DNA of 64,000 nt, taken from Sphingomonas sp. LC-1. Its GTDB lineage: Bacteria > Pseudomonadota > Alphaproteobacteria > Sphingomonadales > Sphingomonadaceae. Of this stretch, positions 1 through 8,324 are shown in pieces. The notes beneath the pieces were generated by a model. The model ran no database searches and was not told the origin of the DNA. It saw only the letters and a list, made by a program, of their open reading frames with translations. A program made the position numbers and the translations under genes. The stretch is from positions 1 through 64,000 of the forward strand of contig NZ_JANZXB010000012.1 of NCBI RefSeq assembly GCF_025371035.1. The letters run 5' to 3'. Each line of letters begins with the position of its first letter. Positions within the stretch are counted from its first letter, which is position 1.

Positions 1-18
1 GCACCAGAAACGGCGACA

Positions 19-73
19 CCGCCATATCCGGCCTCCGGTTCCGCTTCGCTCCACCTCCGTCCGGATATGGCGG
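19..73. repeat. 13-bp perfect inverted repeat, possible IS-end debris
   Basis: CCGCCATATCCGG at 19-31 is exactly inverted as CCGGATATGGCGG at 61-73, with a 29-nt C-rich spacer. It could form a hairpin or be part of the terminal region of a mobile element that extends left of the window. No transposase can be seen here, so the origin is undetermined. Confidence 0.5.
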
Positions 74-557
74 CGATGAGCTTAATGCACTAACAAACCA
101 ATCGGTCCACTCGGTGGGGGCAGATCATCGGGAGCTTGGCGGCACGGATCGCTGTTCCCGGTCGTATCGATACGGTCCCCTAGAGACTTCTTCGCTTATG
201 CTCCCCGCTCGCCGATAGACGTCGCTTTTCCTGCCCGATCGTCTACGCCAGGACTTTGATGGCGCGGCCCGCCGGTTGGGAACCGACCGGCTCATGGCGC
301 TGGCAGGGGGGGCACCTTCCCATGCTCTATGCACACGGCATTTCCTGCGCGCCGGGGAACCTTTTTGCGTTGTAAACGTGTCGCGCTGCCAGCAATTCGC
401 AACAAAATGCCTGAGAGGCGCGACCATTATCCGGTGGTCAAAGAACCTGTTCGTGACACGCCGCGCCAGAGCCCTGTTATAACAATAAAAACAGAAGCAG
501 CGGGACGACAGGTTAGGAGGACGGTCAGCACCGACATTTCTTGAAAAGGGGGCCATT
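74..557. other. non-coding stretch before the first TonB receptor
   Basis: No convincing gene is present; the short open frames on both strands have no recognisable content. A 10-bp palindrome TGTTATAACA lies at 475-484 in an A/T-richer patch about 75 bp upstream of the receptor start and could be a regulator site or part of its promoter. A purine-rich ribosome-binding site (AAAAGGGGG) sits just before the ATG at 558. Confidence 0.4.
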
Positions 558-2735
558 ATGACGTTTCGCACTTTTCTTTTGTTAGGCGCTATGGGCTATC
601 AATTCATGGCGGCTAACGCCGTGGCGCAGGATGCTCCAAAGTCTGAGGTGCAAGAAAGCGAGGCGTCGAGCGCGGAGCGCGTCAACGGCGAGATCGTCAT
701 CACTGGTCAGCGTCAGCAATATGTCTCCGACATTCCGGCTATCGAAGTTCCCCAAAGCGTTCAGGTTCTCACAGCTGAAACGCTGCGGGATGCGGGTATT
801 ACCCGTCTCGACAATGCTCTCGACTTCGCAAGCGGTATCGCTCGCCAGAACAATTTCGGTGGTATCTTCGACAGCTTTGCCTGCCGCGGCTTTGCGGGCG
901 ACGAGAACACGGCCAGCAACTATCTGGTCAACGGCTTCAACGCCGCGCGTGGCTATGGCGGTGCGCGCGATACGTCGAACGTCGAGCGGATCGACATTCT
1001 GAAAGGACCCAATTCGGCGCTGTTCGGTCGCGGCGAGCCGGGCTGCACGGTGAACATCGTCACCAAGAAGCCCCATTTCGAACTCGGGGGCAGCGGCACC
1101 CTGTCCTATGGCAGCTTCAACACATTGCGCAGCGAAGGCGATATCAATGTGCCGCTTACCGGTTCGCTGGCGCTGCGGGTGACCGGGGCGGCGGAAAAGG
1201 CGGACAGCTTCCGCGACACCATCCATACGCGGAAATGGACGGTCACGCCCTCTTTCCTGTGGAAGATGGCGCCGGACACCAGCCTGTCCTACGAACTCGA
1301 ATATATCCATCAGGAGGTTCCGTTCGATCGCGGTATCGTCGCGGTGAACGGCAAGCTCGATACCCTACCGATTTCCCGTTTTCTCGGCGAACCGGGCGAC
1401 GGGCCGATCAAGGTGGAGGCGCTGGGCCATCAGGTCCAGCTCCAGCACGACTTCAGCCAGGACTGGTCGGTGATCCTGGGGGCGGGCTATCGCGAGACTT
1501 CGCTGCTGGGCTATTCGACCGAGGCGGAACTGGCGGCGGGGCGGCAGAAGCTCTACACCGATGGCCGGACCCTTTCGCGCATCCGCCGCTATCGCGACTA
1601 CAGCACGATGGACCTGACCTTCCGCGGCGAAGTCAGCGGCAAGTTCGACACCTTCGGTCTTGGTCACCACCTGCTCATCGGGGCGGACTGGGACGATTAT
1701 GAAATGACCATCATCCAGGGGCGCTATCGCCCGCCGGCGGTCGCGTCACAGCGGACCGCGGCGATCGGCAATAGCGTCGATATCTTCGCGCCGGCCTATG
1801 GCAAGCTGCCGGCGACGCCGATTTTCCAGAATTATATCGAGCGCCAGTTTTCCTATGGCGTCTATTTTCAGGATCAGATTGACGTCAGCAGCCGCCTGAA
1901 GGTCCGCGTCGGCGGTCGTTACGACAATTTCGAGCAGGACATCCTCAACCGGTTCGCCCGTACGCGCACAGGGCAAGCCAGATCGACCTTCAATCCGCAG
2001 GCCGGTGTGTCCTTCCTGCTGTCCGACGCCGTGTCGCTCTATGCCAATTACGGCCGGGGCTTCCGGCCGAACACCGGCACGACGTTCGACAACCAGCCTT
2101 TCGTGCCGGAACGTACCCGATCCTATGAAGGGGGTGCCAAAATCTCGCTGTTCAACGAACGCGTCACCGGAACGCTCGCCTATTTCAACACCAGGAAGAC
2201 GAACGTGCTGACGGCCGATCCGGTCAATTCCGGCTTTTCGCTGGCGGTCGGCGAGGCGCAGAGTCAGGGCGCGGAATTCGAACTGTCGGGCAAGCTTCCC
2301 GCCGGGTTCCGGCTTCAGCTGAACTATTCCTATATCGATGCCCAGGTGGCGAAGGATGCGCTCGACCCGAACTTCGGTTTCGCGCTGCGCAAGGGCGATC
2401 CGTTGATCGGTATTCCGAAGAACAGCGCCAGTGCCCTCGTCTTCAAGGATTTCGATATCGGCGAGTCGGCCCTGACCTTGGGAGCCGGGGTAAATTACGT
2501 CGGTAAACGGCTGGGCGAGACGGGTTTCCGCTTCTCTGACGGATCGTTCTTCTACCTACCTGGCTATACGTTGACGCGCGCACTCGTGACGTTCTCGCCC
2601 AGCAAGTCGATCCGGATTTCGGGCGAAGTCACCAACCTGTTCGACACCAGCTATTACGCGAGCTCCTACTCGCGCCTGTGGGTGACGCCGGGAACGCCGC
2701 GACAGTTCATGGGCCGGATCGGATTCTCCTTCTAA
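558..2735 (+). CDS. TonB-dependent siderophore receptor
   Basis: Outer membrane receptor of 725 aa, the usual size for ferric-siderophore receptors. A signal peptide ends near residue 24 (AVAQ). A TonB-box-like segment EIVITGQR is at about 45-52, followed by the plug domain and then a C-terminal 22-strand barrel ending in the typical terminal Phe (GRIGFSF). The plug carries the siderophore-receptor signature ending in TVNIVTKKP. It contains only two cysteines, C109 and C163, both in the plug; C163 replaces the Gly of the usual EPGGTVN motif. The ATG at 558 has a good purine-rich ribosome-binding site. Transport of an iron-siderophore complex energised by TonB is inferred from the family; the ligand is unknown. 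No siderophore synthesis gene is adjacent. Confidence 0.9.
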   Translation: MTFRTFLLLGAMGYQFMAANAVAQDAPKSEVQESEASSAERVNGEIVITGQRQQYVSDIPAIEVPQSVQVLTAETLRDAGITRLDNALDFASGIARQNNFGGIFDSFACRGFAGDENTASNYLVNGFNAARGYGGARDTSNVERIDILKGPNSALFGRGEPGCTVNIVTKKPHFELGGSGTLSYGSFNTLRSEGDINVPLTGSLALRVTGAAEKADSFRDTIHTRKWTVTPSFLWKMAPDTSLSYELEYIHQEVPFDRGIVAVNGKLDTLPISRFLGEPGDGPIKVEALGHQVQLQHDFSQDWSVILGAGYRETSLLGYSTEAELAAGRQKLYTDGRTLSRIRRYRDYSTMDLTFRGEVSGKFDTFGLGHHLLIGADWDDYEMTIIQGRYRPPAVASQRTAAIGNSVDIFAPAYGKLPATPIFQNYIERQFSYGVYFQDQIDVSSRLKVRVGGRYDNFEQDILNRFARTRTGQARSTFNPQAGVSFLLSDAVSLYANYGRGFRPNTGTTFDNQPFVPERTRSYEGGAKISLFNERVTGTLAYFNTRKTNVLTADPVNSGFSLAVGEAQSQGAEFELSGKLPAGFRLQLNYSYIDAQVAKDALDPNFGFALRKGDPLIGIPKNSASALVFKDFDIGESALTLGAGVNYVGKRLGETGFRFSDGSFFYLPGYTLTRALVTFSPSKSIRISGEVTNLFDTSYYASSYSRLWVTPGTPRQFMGRIGFSF

Positions 2736-2862
2736 ACCAGGGGCCGCTTGCAACGATCGGCCGAACGAGGGGGTAGCGAGACGGAAATAGAGGCGATCAC
2801 GGTCGCGCTGCCCCGGCGCTGCTCCCTGGGAGACTACTGAATAGCGGGAACGCCGATGACGG

Positions 2863-2898
2863 GTTGAAGGCCGCGCGAATATTCGCGCGGCCTTCAAC
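2863..2898. repeat. 36-bp perfect palindrome
   Basis: Each 18-nt half (GTTGAAGGCCGCGCGAAT and its exact complement) reads identically on both strands, centred at 2880/2881. As RNA it would form a long G/C-rich stem closed by AAUAUU. There is no T-tract on either side, so a rho-independent terminator is only one possibility. It lies between the receptor gene and the IS debris and could also mark a mobile-element junction. Confidence 0.6.
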
Positions 2899-2989
2899 GT
2901 CCCGTGATGGTCCCCCAGCTTCTCATCCGGGTGCGATGCGAGCTTCCGGACTGCATCCGCCGGGCTTAACCCCGGCGGATGCAGCATAT

Positions 2990-3262
2990 TCGGCCGGCTC
3001 AGCCAGCCAAGTGTTGTGTGAGGAAGGCTCTCGTTATAATCCCGACGCCAGGCCTAGATCTTGGTTCTTGCGTCCGCCAGTGACAGGAACCAGTGGCTCT
3101 TCAGGCACTCGTTACGCAGGCGACCGTTGAACGACTCCACGAAGGCGTTGTCCGTTGGCTTGCCTGCCGGTTGAAGTCCAGCGTGACGCCATTCTCATAG
3201 GCCCAGCGGTCAAGCGCTTTCGAGATGAACTCCAGGCCATTGTCCACTCGGTTGGTCCTAGG
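2990..3262 (-). pseudogene. IS3-family transposase (OrfB) C-terminal remnant
   Basis: On the minus strand the translation shows the rve integrase C-terminal part of IS3-family OrfB: VDNGLEFISKALDRWAYENG, then after a frame change near 3162-3170 TDNAFVESFNGRLRNECL and SHWFLSLADARTKI, then after an in-frame TAG at 3054-3056 AWRRDYNESLPHTTLGWL. The DNG..EF and the E of FVESFNGRLR are the last two acidic positions of the DDE triad. The gene is therefore truncated at its 5' part, frameshifted and interrupted by a stop. Its 5' boundary is exactly where the IS481 element begins. The missing upstream half is not found on the far side of that element. Confidence 0.85.
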
Positions 3263-4272
3263 TGTTTGATCCCACGATTTGATGGTGTGATCCTTTCGCT
3301 GGAATGGAAGGAAGCCGCATGGGACAAGTTCGTCATGGGTGCGCCACGACCACGCACGCCGTCCGAGCAGCAATACAGCGCGCCAAGCTTCGCTCGCGAC
3401 GCTAAGCCGTGAGTTGGGGATCAACCCGAAGACGGTCGCGAAGTGGCGTAAGCGGGCGACCGTCGAGGACCTGAAGACCGGGCCGAAGGCCCCTCATTCG
3501 ACAACCTTGTCCGAGGCCGAAGAGGCGATGGTTGTGGCGTTTCGACGTCACACCCTGCTGCCGCTCGACGATTGCCTCTACGCTCTGCAACCATCGATCC
3601 CGCACATGACGCGCTCAGCGCTGCACCGATGCCTCCAGCGGCATGGTATCTCCCGCCTGCCGGACGTCGAAGGGGACAAGCCGAAGCGCCAGTGCTTCAA
3701 GCGTTATCCCATCGGCTTCTTCCACATCGATATTGCCGAGGTGCAGACCGCCGAAGGCAAGCTGTACCTGTTCGTTGGCATAGATCGCACGAGCAAATTC
3801 GCGGTCACCCAGTTGGTCGACAAGGCTGACAGGCGCACAGCGTGGGAGTTCCTCGAACACCTGCTGAAGGCCGTGCCTTATCGCATCCACACGATCCTAA
3901 CCGACAATGGCATCCAGTTCGCCCAGCAGCCGCGCAACCGCAACACCGCCTGGTCGCGTCAGATGCGCTTCGACATGATCTGCGAGGCAAACGATATCGA
4001 GCACCGGCTCACCAAACCGAACCATCCTTGGACCAACGGACAGGTCGAACGGATGAACCGCACCATCAAGGAGGCCTCCGTCAAGCGCTTCCACTACGAT
4101 ACCCACGAACAGCTTCGGACGCACCTCGCCGACTTCATGGCCGCCTACAACTTCGCCCGTCGGCTTAAGACGCTCAACGGGCTCACACCCTACGAATACA
4201 TCGCTAAGATCTGGACGTCAGAGCCAGACCGGTTCATCGTCAACCCGATCCACCAGATGCCGGGACTGAACA
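3263..4272 (+). mobile_element. IS481-family insertion sequence
   Basis: The element is about 1010 bp and begins TGTTTGATCCC (3263-3273), ending GGGACTGAACA (4262-4272), an imperfect inverted repeat with the TGTT...AACA ends usual in this family. The left flank is CCTAGG (3257-3262) and the right flank CCTAAA (4273-4278). CCTAGG fits the NCTAGN target described for IS481 of Bordetella pertussis, which is duplicated on insertion; four of six bases still match on the right, so the right copy has probably changed. The target was an IS3-family transposase gene. The single transposase gene inside carries a frameshift. Confidence 0.85.
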
Positions 4273-4277
4273 CCTAA
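3319..4277 (+). pseudogene. IS481-family transposase, frameshifted near its start
   Basis: The natural start appears to be ATG 3319 (MGQVRHGCATTTHAVRAAIQ, familiar for the family), but this frame stops at 3403-3405. The rest (QASLATLSRELGINPKTVAKW onward) continues in another frame; a one-base loss around 3382-3383 explains this. Downstream the protein is intact: helix-turn-helix (about 20-60), a linker, then the DDE integrase core with HIDIAEV, LTDNG and NGQVERMNR providing D, D and E. A shortened product from GTG 3339 would retain the core but lose the natural N-terminus. The stop codon TAA at 4275-4277 lies outside the element, in the right target flank. Confidence 0.85.
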
Positions 4278-4360
4278 ATACCGAAACGTCGGCGGTATGA
4301 TCGGGTTCAGCGGTGCAATGGGCCATTTGGGGATGCCAAACGTCACCGACCGCTTCCTCG

Positions 4361-5473
4361 TCAGAAGATCACCACGCTGCGGATGCTTTCGCCCTTGTGC
4401 ATCAGGTCGAAGCCCTTGTTGATCTCCTCCAGCGTCAGCCGGTGGGTGATCATCGGATCGATCTCGATCTTGCCGTTCATGTACCAGTCGACGATCTTGG
4501 GCGTGTCGGTCCGCCCGCGCGCGCCGCCGAACGCGGTGCCGCGCCAGTTGCGGCCCGTCACCAGCTGGAACGGCCGGGTGCTGATTTCCTTGCCCGCCTC
4601 GGCCACGCCGATGATGATCGACGTGCCCCAGCCGCGATGGCACGCCTCCAGGGCGGTGCGCATCACCTCGGTATTGCCGGTCGCGTCGAAGCTGTAATCC
4701 GCGCCGCCATCGGTCAGCTCCAGAATCTTCGCGATGGTCTCCTCGCGCGACAGGCCCTTGGAATTGAGGAAGTGGGTCATGCCGAAGCGGCGGCCCCATT
4801 CCTCGCGCGCCGGGTTCAGGTCGACGCCGATGATCCGGCCTGCGCCCGCCAGCTTGGCGCCCTGAATGACGTTCAGGCCGATGCCGCCCAGACCGAAGAC
4901 GACGATATTCTCGCCCGGCTGGACCTTGGCGGTGTTGACCACCGCGCCCACGCCCGTCGTCACGCCACACCCGATATAGCAGCTGGTATCGAACGGCGCG
5001 TCCTCGCGGATCTTGGCGACCGCGATTTCGGGCAGGACGGTGAAGTTCGAGAAGGTCGAGCAGCCCATATAATGGAAGATCGGCTGGCCCTTATAGCTGA
5101 ACCGGGTGGTGCCGTCGGGCATCAGCCCCTTGCCTTGCGTCGCGCGGATCGCGGTGCACAGGTTGGTCTTGCCCGACAGACACGACTTACACTGGCGGCA
5201 TTCCGGCGTGTAAAGCGGGATGACATGGTCGCCCGGCACGACGCTGGTCACGCCGGCACCCACCTCGCGCACGATGCCGCAGCCTTCATGGCCGAGCACG
5301 CTGGGGAAGATGCCTTCGCTGTCCAGACCGTCCAGCGTATAGGCGTCGGTGTGGCAGATGCCGGTCGCCATGATCTCGACCAGGACCTCGCCCGCCTTGG
5401 GGCCTTCCAGATCGAGTTCGACGATTTCGAGCGGCTTCTTCGCTTCGAAGGTGACGGCGGCGCGGGTCTTCAC
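4361..5473 (-). CDS. frmA: S-(hydroxymethyl)glutathione dehydrogenase / class III alcohol dehydrogenase
   Basis: Cytosolic zinc-dependent MDR enzyme that oxidises S-hydroxymethylglutathione (the formaldehyde-glutathione adduct) to S-formylglutathione with NAD+. Visible features: catalytic zinc Cys in [15 protein letters not shown], the four-cysteine structural zinc lobe ([17 protein letters not shown]), and the GLGGIGL nucleotide-binding motif. The GTG at 5473 ([15 protein letters not shown]) gives 370 aa, the family length, with GGAG about 10 nt upstream; a TTG at 5509 would add 12 residues. No S-formylglutathione hydrolase is next to it. It lies 78 bp from the TonB receptor stop on the same strand and 83 bp beyond the IS481 element. 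Confidence 0.95.
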   Translation of the reverse strand: MKTRAAVTFEAKKPLEIVELDLEGPKAGEVLVEIMATGICHTDAYTLDGLDSEGIFPSVLGHEGCGIVREVGAGVTSVVPGDHVIPLYTPECRQCKSCLSGKTNLCTAIRATQGKGLMPDGTTRFSYKGQPIFHYMGCSTFSNFTVLPEIAVAKIREDAPFDTSCYIGCGVTTGVGAVVNTAKVQPGENIVVFGLGGIGLNVIQGAKLAGAGRIIGVDLNPAREEWGRRFGMTHFLNSKGLSREETIAKILELTDGGADYSFDATGNTEVMRTALEACHRGWGTSIIIGVAEAGKEISTRPFQLVTGRNWRGTAFGGARGRTDTPKIVDWYMNGKIEIDPMITHRLTLEEINKGFDLMHKGESIRSVVIF

Positions 5474-5551
5474 GGTAACGGATACTCCAGTGGTCAAGAA
5501 GCAAGACAAGCGGGGGAGGGAAGGGATCGCGGCGCGATCCCTTCCCGGTCG

Positions 5552-8134
5552 TCAGAAGCGAACAGTGCCCTCCACGCCGAAGGTTCTGGGCAGGGCCCGG
5601 ACCAGATAGCCCGCGCCGGTGATCCCTTCATTGGGATAGCCGCCCGGAAAATAGAGCTTGTTGGACAGGTTCTTGCCCCACACCGAAAGGGTGTAGCGAT
5701 CCGTCACATAGCTGATCCGGCTGTTGAAGACCCAGTAATCGCCCTCACCATTCGTGTATGGGCCGGTGGCGAGGTTCTTCAGGACGCCACGACTGTAATC
5801 CTTGAAGGAGTCGTAGTAGAAGCGCCCCGAATAGGCGGTGTCGCCATGGACCTTGATCGTGCCGCCCCCGACTTCCGCCGCATTCCAGTCGAAGGCGAGA
5901 TTGATCGAGGATGTCGGTGCGTAGGGGAAGGGGTTGCCGCCCACACTGACGCTGCCCGCGCCAGACTGGACGCAGGAACCCTGTTGCGCCGGATATAGCC
6001 CGCTGAGGTTCAGGGCCGCGCAGGTCGCCTGATCGAAGTCCTTATATTTGCTGTCGAGCAGGCCGAGCGATGCACTCAGCGTCAGGCGGTCGGTCGCGGC
6101 GAATTCTACATCCAGTTCGAGGCCCTTCATCGTGCCGTCGAGCGTGATGATGTTCGCGGTCACGCTCTGGTCGACGACCTGGCTCTGCTGGTTCTTGTAA
6201 TCATAATAGAAGAAGCTGCCGTTGACCTGCAGCCGATTGCCGAGGAAGCGGGTCTTGAACCCCGCTTCATAGGCGTTCACCTCCTCCGGCTTGACGAAAT
6301 AGACCTGCGGCGAACTGATATAGGCCAGGCCGTTGAACGTCCCGGCGCGATAGCCGCGACTATAGCTGGCATAGAGCATGACGCCGTCCACCGGCTTCCA
6401 GTCCAGGATGGCGCGTCCCGAGATCCGGCTGGTCTTGCCGTCCTTGTTGACGCCGCCGGGCATGGTTCCCCCGGTGGCCGGGATCACCACGGCCCCGGCC
6501 TCATTATAGACCGGCGACAGGAAATAGGGCGCGCCATAGGCCGACACGGCAAGCATCCGAGCATTGCCCGCATCGTCGTAATAGGTGGTGATACCATCGC
6601 GATATCGGGTGGTGTCGGTGGTGTAGCGCAGGCCTGCGGTGAATTTCACTGCCGGGGTGATTTCATAGCTGCCTTCGCCATAGACCGCCCAGCTTTTACG
6701 TTCCTGCCGGAAATGCTGCTTGCCGAGAATGCCGGTCGGCACCGAACCGGCCGATAGCACCGTTCCATTGAAGCCCCCCGCCGGGTTGAACCATGTCGCG
6801 GGCAGGCCGAGGGCCGCACGCACGTCGCTCAGCAGGTTGAAGATGTCGATGGCGTTGTTCGACGTCACCGAATCCCAGCCATAATAGGCACCCGCGATCA
6901 TCTTGAGCGGGCCGTTGCTGTAATCGAGCCGCAGATCCTGGTTGAAGGCCTTGAAATCGGACCGATAGCCATTCGAACACAGGCGCAGCGGGCTGCTGTC
7001 GCAATCGGTCTGCGTCTGGAGATAGAGACCGGAGTCATAGCCGGTGATCGAGGTGAGGTTGAGCCTGCTGGTGAGGTCGGCCTTCACCGTCAACACGGCG
7101 CCTTCGGTGCGGGTGACGGCGCGGCCGATCGTATCCTGTTCTATCTCGGTATCCGACAGGCCCGCCCGGCTATAGCTGCTCGGCAGAAGACCGGCGCCCT
7201 TGGAGCCAAGCGCGCTAAATAGCGGCGAGAGAATGAAATTGGGATTTTCATAGTCGAACAAGCCCGGGTTGGACTTGTACGGACCAGCGCCGATCGAGGC
7301 CGCCGCGCCCCCGGTCGATTTGGAGGCATAGCCCTTCAGCGTGATGTCGATTGTGTTGACCGGCTTGAAGCGCATCGTGCCCCGAAACGCATAGCTCTCA
7401 TCGCCGCCCGGATCGCGGCCCGTTGCGAAATTGCGACCGGACGCGCCTCCCGCCGCCGTCGTGTTCAGACCGGCGGGCATCAGATTATGGATATAGGGAT
7501 CCATTTTGACATAGGTGCCCGCGATACGGATACCGAACCGGTCCTCGAAGGGTGTCAATTCGATCGCGCCTTCGAAATTCCTGCGGTTGTAATTGGCGTA
7601 GCCGGCCGTCAGATAGCCATTGTCGCCCTTCAGAGCGGGCTTGCGGGTGATGAAGTTGATCGCGCCGCCCGTCGTGTTGCGGCCATAGAGCGTGCCCTGG
7701 GGCCCGCGCACCACTTCGACTTGGTTCAGATCATAGAGCTGCTGGCCCTGGCTCGCGCGGAAGGTCTGATAGACCTCGTCGACATAGACGCCGACAGGCG
7801 ATGCCGCGCTTGCGCTGAGTTCGGTGCCGACACCGATACCCCGCAGGGTGAAGTTGGGCTGCTGCGGACCATAAGCCGACGACACCTGGAGATTGGGCAT
7901 CGAACCGTTTAGGTCCGACGTGTCGAACACGCCCTGATTGGCGAGTTCCGACGATGAAATGGCCGATACGGCAACGGGAACGTTTTGAAGGTTCTCCGCC
8001 CGCTTGGTGGCGGTCACGACGATCTCTTCCAGCCCCCCGGCCTGCGTCTGTGTCTTGCTCGCATCCTGCGCGAATGCCGGCATCGCGATGCATGTCGCGA
8101 TGGCGAGAATGCTGATGCCCCCGACCCTTTTCAT
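5552..8134 (-). CDS. TonB-dependent receptor (catabolic-type)
   Basis: Outer membrane receptor of 860 aa. Start ATG 8134 with GGAG 6 nt upstream and a clear signal peptide (MKRVGGISILAIATCIAMPAFAQ). TonB box EEIVVTATKR, plug with VGVYVDEVYQ and VEVVRGPQGTLYGRNTTGGA, then the barrel ending in GTVRF. The PQGTLYGRNTTGGAINF form is common in sphingomonad receptors that serve catabolic loci rather than siderophores (established knowledge); the substrate is unknown. It is downstream and on the same strand as the acyl-CoA ligase, cupin and ABM genes, with its own 190-bp leader that carries a candidate MocR site at 8250-8258. Confidence 0.92.
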   Translation of the reverse strand: MKRVGGISILAIATCIAMPAFAQDASKTQTQAGGLEEIVVTATKRAENLQNVPVAVSAISSSELANQGVFDTSDLNGSMPNLQVSSAYGPQQPNFTLRGIGVGTELSASAASPVGVYVDEVYQTFRASQGQQLYDLNQVEVVRGPQGTLYGRNTTGGAINFITRKPALKGDNGYLTAGYANYNRRNFEGAIELTPFEDRFGIRIAGTYVKMDPYIHNLMPAGLNTTAAGGASGRNFATGRDPGGDESYAFRGTMRFKPVNTIDITLKGYASKSTGGAAASIGAGPYKSNPGLFDYENPNFILSPLFSALGSKGAGLLPSSYSRAGLSDTEIEQDTIGRAVTRTEGAVLTVKADLTSRLNLTSITGYDSGLYLQTQTDCDSSPLRLCSNGYRSDFKAFNQDLRLDYSNGPLKMIAGAYYGWDSVTSNNAIDIFNLLSDVRAALGLPATWFNPAGGFNGTVLSAGSVPTGILGKQHFRQERKSWAVYGEGSYEITPAVKFTAGLRYTTDTTRYRDGITTYYDDAGNARMLAVSAYGAPYFLSPVYNEAGAVVIPATGGTMPGGVNKDGKTSRISGRAILDWKPVDGVMLYASYSRGYRAGTFNGLAYISSPQVYFVKPEEVNAYEAGFKTRFLGNRLQVNGSFFYYDYKNQQSQVVDQSVTANIITLDGTMKGLELDVEFAATDRLTLSASLGLLDSKYKDFDQATCAALNLSGLYPAQQGSCVQSGAGSVSVGGNPFPYAPTSSINLAFDWNAAEVGGGTIKVHGDTAYSGRFYYDSFKDYSRGVLKNLATGPYTNGEGDYWVFNSRISYVTDRYTLSVWGKNLSNKLYFPGGYPNEGITGAGYLVRALPRTFGVEGTVRF

Positions 8135-8249
8135 GTGAAGCTCCCTGATGAGGTCACTGCATCTGAGTGCATTGGTGACCCGTTGCGCCTGGGCATCAGC
8201 AGTTAGGGGTAACGGGGTGCGTGGATCCTGTTGCAAAAGCCCCGAACGC

Positions 8250-8271
8250 TGGTGCCAGGGATCAAGGTGCC
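8250..8271. promoter_or_regulatory. candidate MocR operator, site 1
   Basis: TGGTGCCAG at 8250-8258 is followed by a second GGTGCC at 8266-8271 (15-bp period), about 120 bp upstream of the TonB receptor start. The same 9-mer is found upstream of the MocR/ABM pair and, inverted, upstream of the aldehyde dehydrogenase. MocR proteins usually bind direct repeats, so this is a reasonable but untested site. Confidence 0.4.
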
Positions 8272-8324
8272 CGACATCTGCCCCTCTTCTTAGGACCTGT
8301 TTGCCGCTTTTTGATGGAGCCAGT

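Noticed and set aside
4313-5998. Plus-strand open frame of about 560 codons over frmA and the receptor end
   Set aside because: It runs across two convincing minus-strand genes and has no domain content.
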